Below, piece by piece: positions 62,148 to 64,000 of a stretch of 64,000 bases of DNA. The position numbers and the translations under genes were made by a program. Source of the DNA: Patiriisocius marinistellae. GTDB taxonomy: Bacteria > Bacteroidota > Bacteroidia > Flavobacteriales > Flavobacteriaceae. The stretch is from the NCBI RefSeq assembly GCF_009014635.1, contig NZ_BKCF01000001.1, forward strand, positions 248,001 to 312,000. Direction: 5' to 3'. The notes under the pieces were generated by a model. The model searched no databases. It saw only the letters and a list, made by a program, of their open reading frames with translations, and was not told where the DNA came from. Positions within the stretch are counted from its first letter, which is position 1; each line of letters begins with the position of its first letter.

Positions 62148-63014
62148 TTACTCAATAACTGGTGTCACTGTAAATCCTTCTTTTTTAAGTAATGAAATTA
62201 CACCCTGCTCTCCACCTAAATGTCCTGCGCCTACACCATAAAATGTGCTTGCCTTTTTAGAATTTTCAACAATTAATGGAATCCAGTTTTGATTTCTATT
62301 ATCTAGCATTCTATGTAATTGTTCTGGGTCATCACCATAAAATTCATCCATATAATCGTAAAGACCTTCAATATTTTCAGCCTTATAAAGTTCAATCATT
62401 TTATTAAACATATCTTTCATAGCATCTTCTTCCTTAAGCAATTTTACAACCTCATCCATTTGTTCATCATACGGTTGTATATCAAAAACTGCAATTTGAG
62501 AAGCTACCGTTTCTAATCCGTTAATTTCCTTTTGTTGCTCTTTAGCTAGACTTATTAATGTTGCTTCATAGCTTGCAACATCTTTGCCCATATAACCCAT
62601 CATAACCATTGTTGAAACCATCAAAGGCTTAAAAGTGGCTAGATTATCAAGACCTACACCCATGTTACTTAGTAAGTAGGTATCAATCAATGAATATTCG
62701 CTTTCATCCATAAAGTTTTTAAGGTTTCCACCATCTGGCAAGATTGATAATTGCATCATTTCTTGTTGTAATGAAGGGTCATCCATATCTAATTCTAGAA
62801 AAATGTTTTCACTTTCAGTAAATGCATTTTTGACTTTGTCCTTTAAAGCAAAATCTTCTTTAGGTAACATATGGAATGTTCCAAAAACATAACTTGTTTT
62901 AATCCCATTTCCTTCTACTTTCCATAATAGACTATGCTCGTTTTCTTGAGCTGTTGTTGTTGAAATAGCAAATATAAATGCCACTAATGCTAATATATTT
63001 TTTAAATTTTTCAT
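62148..63014 (-). CDS. TraB/GumN family protein
   Basis: This 288-residue protein has a signal peptide (about 1-22). It shows the N-terminal block LLWKVEGNGIKTSYVFGTFHML with the GTxH motif, NIFLELDMD with the conserved Glu, and the C-terminal GAGHLGGEQGVISLLKKEGF motif of the TraB/PrgY/GumN group. Members resemble Tiki-type metalloproteases and may cleave peptides, but bacterial functions are poorly known. It is a single gene with its own terminator. Confidence 0.92.
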   Translation of the reverse strand: MKNLKNILALVAFIFAISTTTAQENEHSLLWKVEGNGIKTSYVFGTFHMLPKEDFALKDKVKNAFTESENIFLELDMDDPSLQQEMMQLSILPDGGNLKNFMDESEYSLIDTYLLSNMGVGLDNLATFKPLMVSTMVMMGYMGKDVASYEATLISLAKEQQKEINGLETVASQIAVFDIQPYDEQMDEVVKLLKEEDAMKDMFNKMIELYKAENIEGLYDYMDEFYGDDPEQLHRMLDNRNQNWIPLIVENSKKASTFYGVGAGHLGGEQGVISLLKKEGFTVTPVIE

Positions 63015-63112
63015 GATATAAAGGTTTAATTGTTCTTAAATAATTTAATTAATAAATGAATGTAATTGTAACGTCAATAATAAATTTTACGAGTGTTATC
63101 ATAAGTGTTAGT

Positions 63113-63217
63113 TTAAAAGATTAGTTTAATTGATAAGTAGATAATCACACCGCAAACGATGCCTACTCCAAATTTTATTAATTGAATTCTAGTTGATGTG
63201 TTATTAGTTGTTTTCAT
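63113..63217 (-). CDS. 34-residue single-helix membrane protein
   Basis: The frame MKTTNNTSTRIQLIKFGVGIVCGVIIYLSIKLIF (given only as the whole short product in pieces: polar head MKTTNNTSTRIQ, then helix LIKFGVGIVCGVIIYLSIKL) runs from the ATG at 63217 to TAA at 63113. It overlaps the end of the upstream 69-residue gene by 14 bp, the sort of overlap seen in coupled genes. Short frames with a hydrophobic end can arise by chance, so support is moderate. Confidence 0.5.
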   Translation of the reverse strand: MKTTNNTSTRIQLIKFGVGIVCGVIIYLSIKLIF

Positions 63218-63413
63218 TTTTCCTGTTTTTTGTGTTATAAATTTGATTTGCTATAATAAAGTATAGTCCAGTTACAAGGAAAGTAAACCATACTTTCGCT
63301 TCTAGGGTAGCTCCAGATTCCATTAGATAATCAAGCCCTATTTCGCTACCTAAAAATGTGACAGCTATTGCAACTACTCCTATGTAGGTTGATTGTGGTA
63401 TGTTTTTATCCAT
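63204..63413 (-). CDS. Small two-helix membrane protein of unknown function
   Basis: The ATG at 63413 gives 69 residues (MDKNIPQSTYIGVVAIAVTF); the longer frame from 63440 would overlap the previous gene's stop. Two membrane helices are predicted (about 9-25 and 38-56), with a charged tail NTKNRKNENN. It starts 7 bp after the stop of the 144-residue membrane protein gene and overlaps the 34-residue frame. No family was recognised. Confidence 0.65.
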   Translation of the reverse strand: MDKNIPQSTYIGVVAIAVTFLGSEIGLDYLMESGATLEAKVWFTFLVTGLYFIIANQIYNTKNRKNENN

Positions 63414-63420
63414 CGTTTTT

Positions 63421-63855
63421 TTAATATAAAATAGACCCATTTTTAAATTTCACAGTTTCTGTTTTTGTTTCTGAAATGAAGTGTAATGTCAACACATCAA
63501 TCTCATTATAACTCTCTACTTCGTTTTTGAGAATGTTGTTAAGTCTTGAAGCTTCATCAACAACCGAAACTTCTTTATTATAATTCATTAAGTTATATTG
63601 AGCTGTTTGCCCATTGATACCATCTTTTTTACTTACGTGAATGCCATAAGATGAAAATTCAAAGTCAACATCACAATTACAATTTTTGGTTAAGATCTTT
63701 TCAATAGCACCTGTATTTCCTGTGTGTGCTTTTATACCATGATACATTCCATATCCAAATGGAATTCCTATAAAAAAAGCTAGTGCAATTCCTGCAATTG
63801 TTAATACTTTTTTAGTAGTTGATGTTTTTTTTGAGTTTGTATTTGTGTCCTTCAT
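63421..63855 (-). CDS. Single-pass membrane protein of unknown function
   Basis: The ATG at 63855 gives 144 residues (MKDTNTNSKKTSTTKKVLTI); a frame starting at 63978 would run through a terminator hairpin and is rejected. A Lys/Thr-rich head is followed by one helix (about 17-40, VLTIAGIALAFFIGIPFGYG) and an extracytoplasmic domain with NCNCDVDF (two Cys) and a beta-rich end (DVLTLHFISETKTETVKFKNGSILY). It appears to be first in a three-gene set of small membrane proteins. No family was recognised. Confidence 0.7.
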   Translation of the reverse strand: MKDTNTNSKKTSTTKKVLTIAGIALAFFIGIPFGYGMYHGIKAHTGNTGAIEKILTKNCNCDVDFEFSSYGIHVSKKDGINGQTAQYNLMNYNKEVSVVDEASRLNNILKNEVESYNEIDVLTLHFISETKTETVKFKNGSILY

Positions 63856-63931
63856 AATATGGTTTTTTAATATCCCGTTTATTTCGGGAGTTGTGATTAT
63901 TTGATGGAACAAACATCTGGCATAAAAAACC

Positions 63932-63975
63932 TTTAAAAAACAGAAGCCTCCCCATTTTAGCAAAATTGGGGAGGC
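63932..63975 (-). terminator. Terminator of a gene beyond the right window edge
   Basis: On the minus strand GCCTCCCC and GGGGAGGC form a GC-rich stem extended by AATTTT/AAAAT with one bulge, followed by a T-rich tract. It would end a minus-strand transcript coming from beyond 64000 and separates it from the small membrane protein genes. Confidence 0.88.
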
Positions 63976-64000
63976 CACAAAAACTCTTTAAGCGTTGCAA

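Noticed and set aside
63812-64000. Frame at the right edge running through the GC-rich hairpin
   Set aside because: It crosses a terminator and overlaps the start of the 144-residue membrane protein gene, so it is very unlikely to be coding.
1-64000. CRISPR arrays, insertion sequences, integrase or phage genes
   Set aside because: No regularly spaced repeats, transposase motifs or phage structural genes were seen.

Overview
The window comes from a low-GC (roughly one third G+C) member of the Flavobacteriaceae, probably marine. The evidence is two proteins with type IX secretion (Por) sorting domains, a CarboxypepD_reg/TonB outer-membrane receptor, Bacteroidetes-type -7 promoter boxes (TAnnTTTG), an almost complete lack of Shine-Dalgarno sequences, a DksA homologue with a single cysteine, and an IleS of the long (about 1140 residue) class. 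No phage, integrase, transposase, CRISPR array or rRNA was seen. Most genes are housekeeping or surface genes in short operons.

Layout. 1-5.4 kb: 3' part of hmgA, a patatin/Omp85-like protein and uvrC, all on the minus strand. 5.6-8.4 kb: a His-rich exported protein and a TonB receptor, probably a metal-uptake pair. 8.5-11.3 kb: a secreted LRR protein. 11.4-11.9 kb: a type II toxin-antitoxin pair. 12-16 kb: two RimK ATP-grasp ligases around a retropepsin-like (RimB-type) protease, then an aspartoacylase-family hydrolase and 5-formyl-THF cyclo-ligase. 16-21 kb: ileS, dksA-like, a small exported protein and lspA (minus). 21.5-30.5 kb: a TPR histidine kinase, its LuxR-type response regulator, a 79-residue solo LuxR protein and a 1968-residue secreted FG-GAP/VCBS protein. 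30.6-41 kb: a DUF4412 protein, a lipoprotein, a DUF6268 protein, a zinc-ribbon protein, M28 and M13 peptidases, two SDR enzymes and tRNA-Asn. 41.6-46.5 kb: rseP, an SCO protein, feoA-feoB and a 52-residue FeoB-associated protein. 46.6-52.6 kb: a manganese/zinc-type ABC transporter operon with its own DtxR-family regulator and outer-membrane protein. 52.7-55.8 kb: a DjlA-like co-chaperone, bacilliredoxin, plsC and an HD hydrolase. 55.8-62 kb: two large tandem paralogues combining vWA, CarboxypepD_reg, TonB-plug-like, TPR and DUF2135-like parts without a beta-barrel. 62.1-64 kb: a TraB/GumN protein and three overlapping or abutting small membrane proteins.

Most notable. (1) An 18-bp palindromic sequence occurs exactly twice, once before the solo luxR gene and once before the giant FG-GAP gene, each copy exactly 21 nt before a -7-like box. 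The response regulator and the solo LuxR share the same recognition-helix region. This outlines a compact two-component/solo-LuxR/exoprotein circuit. (2) The non-palindromic 9-mer TTTCCGAAG occurs 18 times by eye (both strands) where under one copy is expected, in coding and intergenic DNA, as an uptake-sequence-like or Chi/KOPS-like element would. (3) Both permeases of the metal ABC transporter carry C-terminal winged-helix-like extensions, recalling chlamydial YtgCR. (4) The rimK-protease-rimK-aspartoacylase cluster looks like a tail-adding and tail-removing peptide modification system. (5) Four genes have a -7 box exactly 4 nt before the start codon, which predicts leaderless mRNAs.

All family names come from reading sequences without database searches. 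Motif counts were made by eye.
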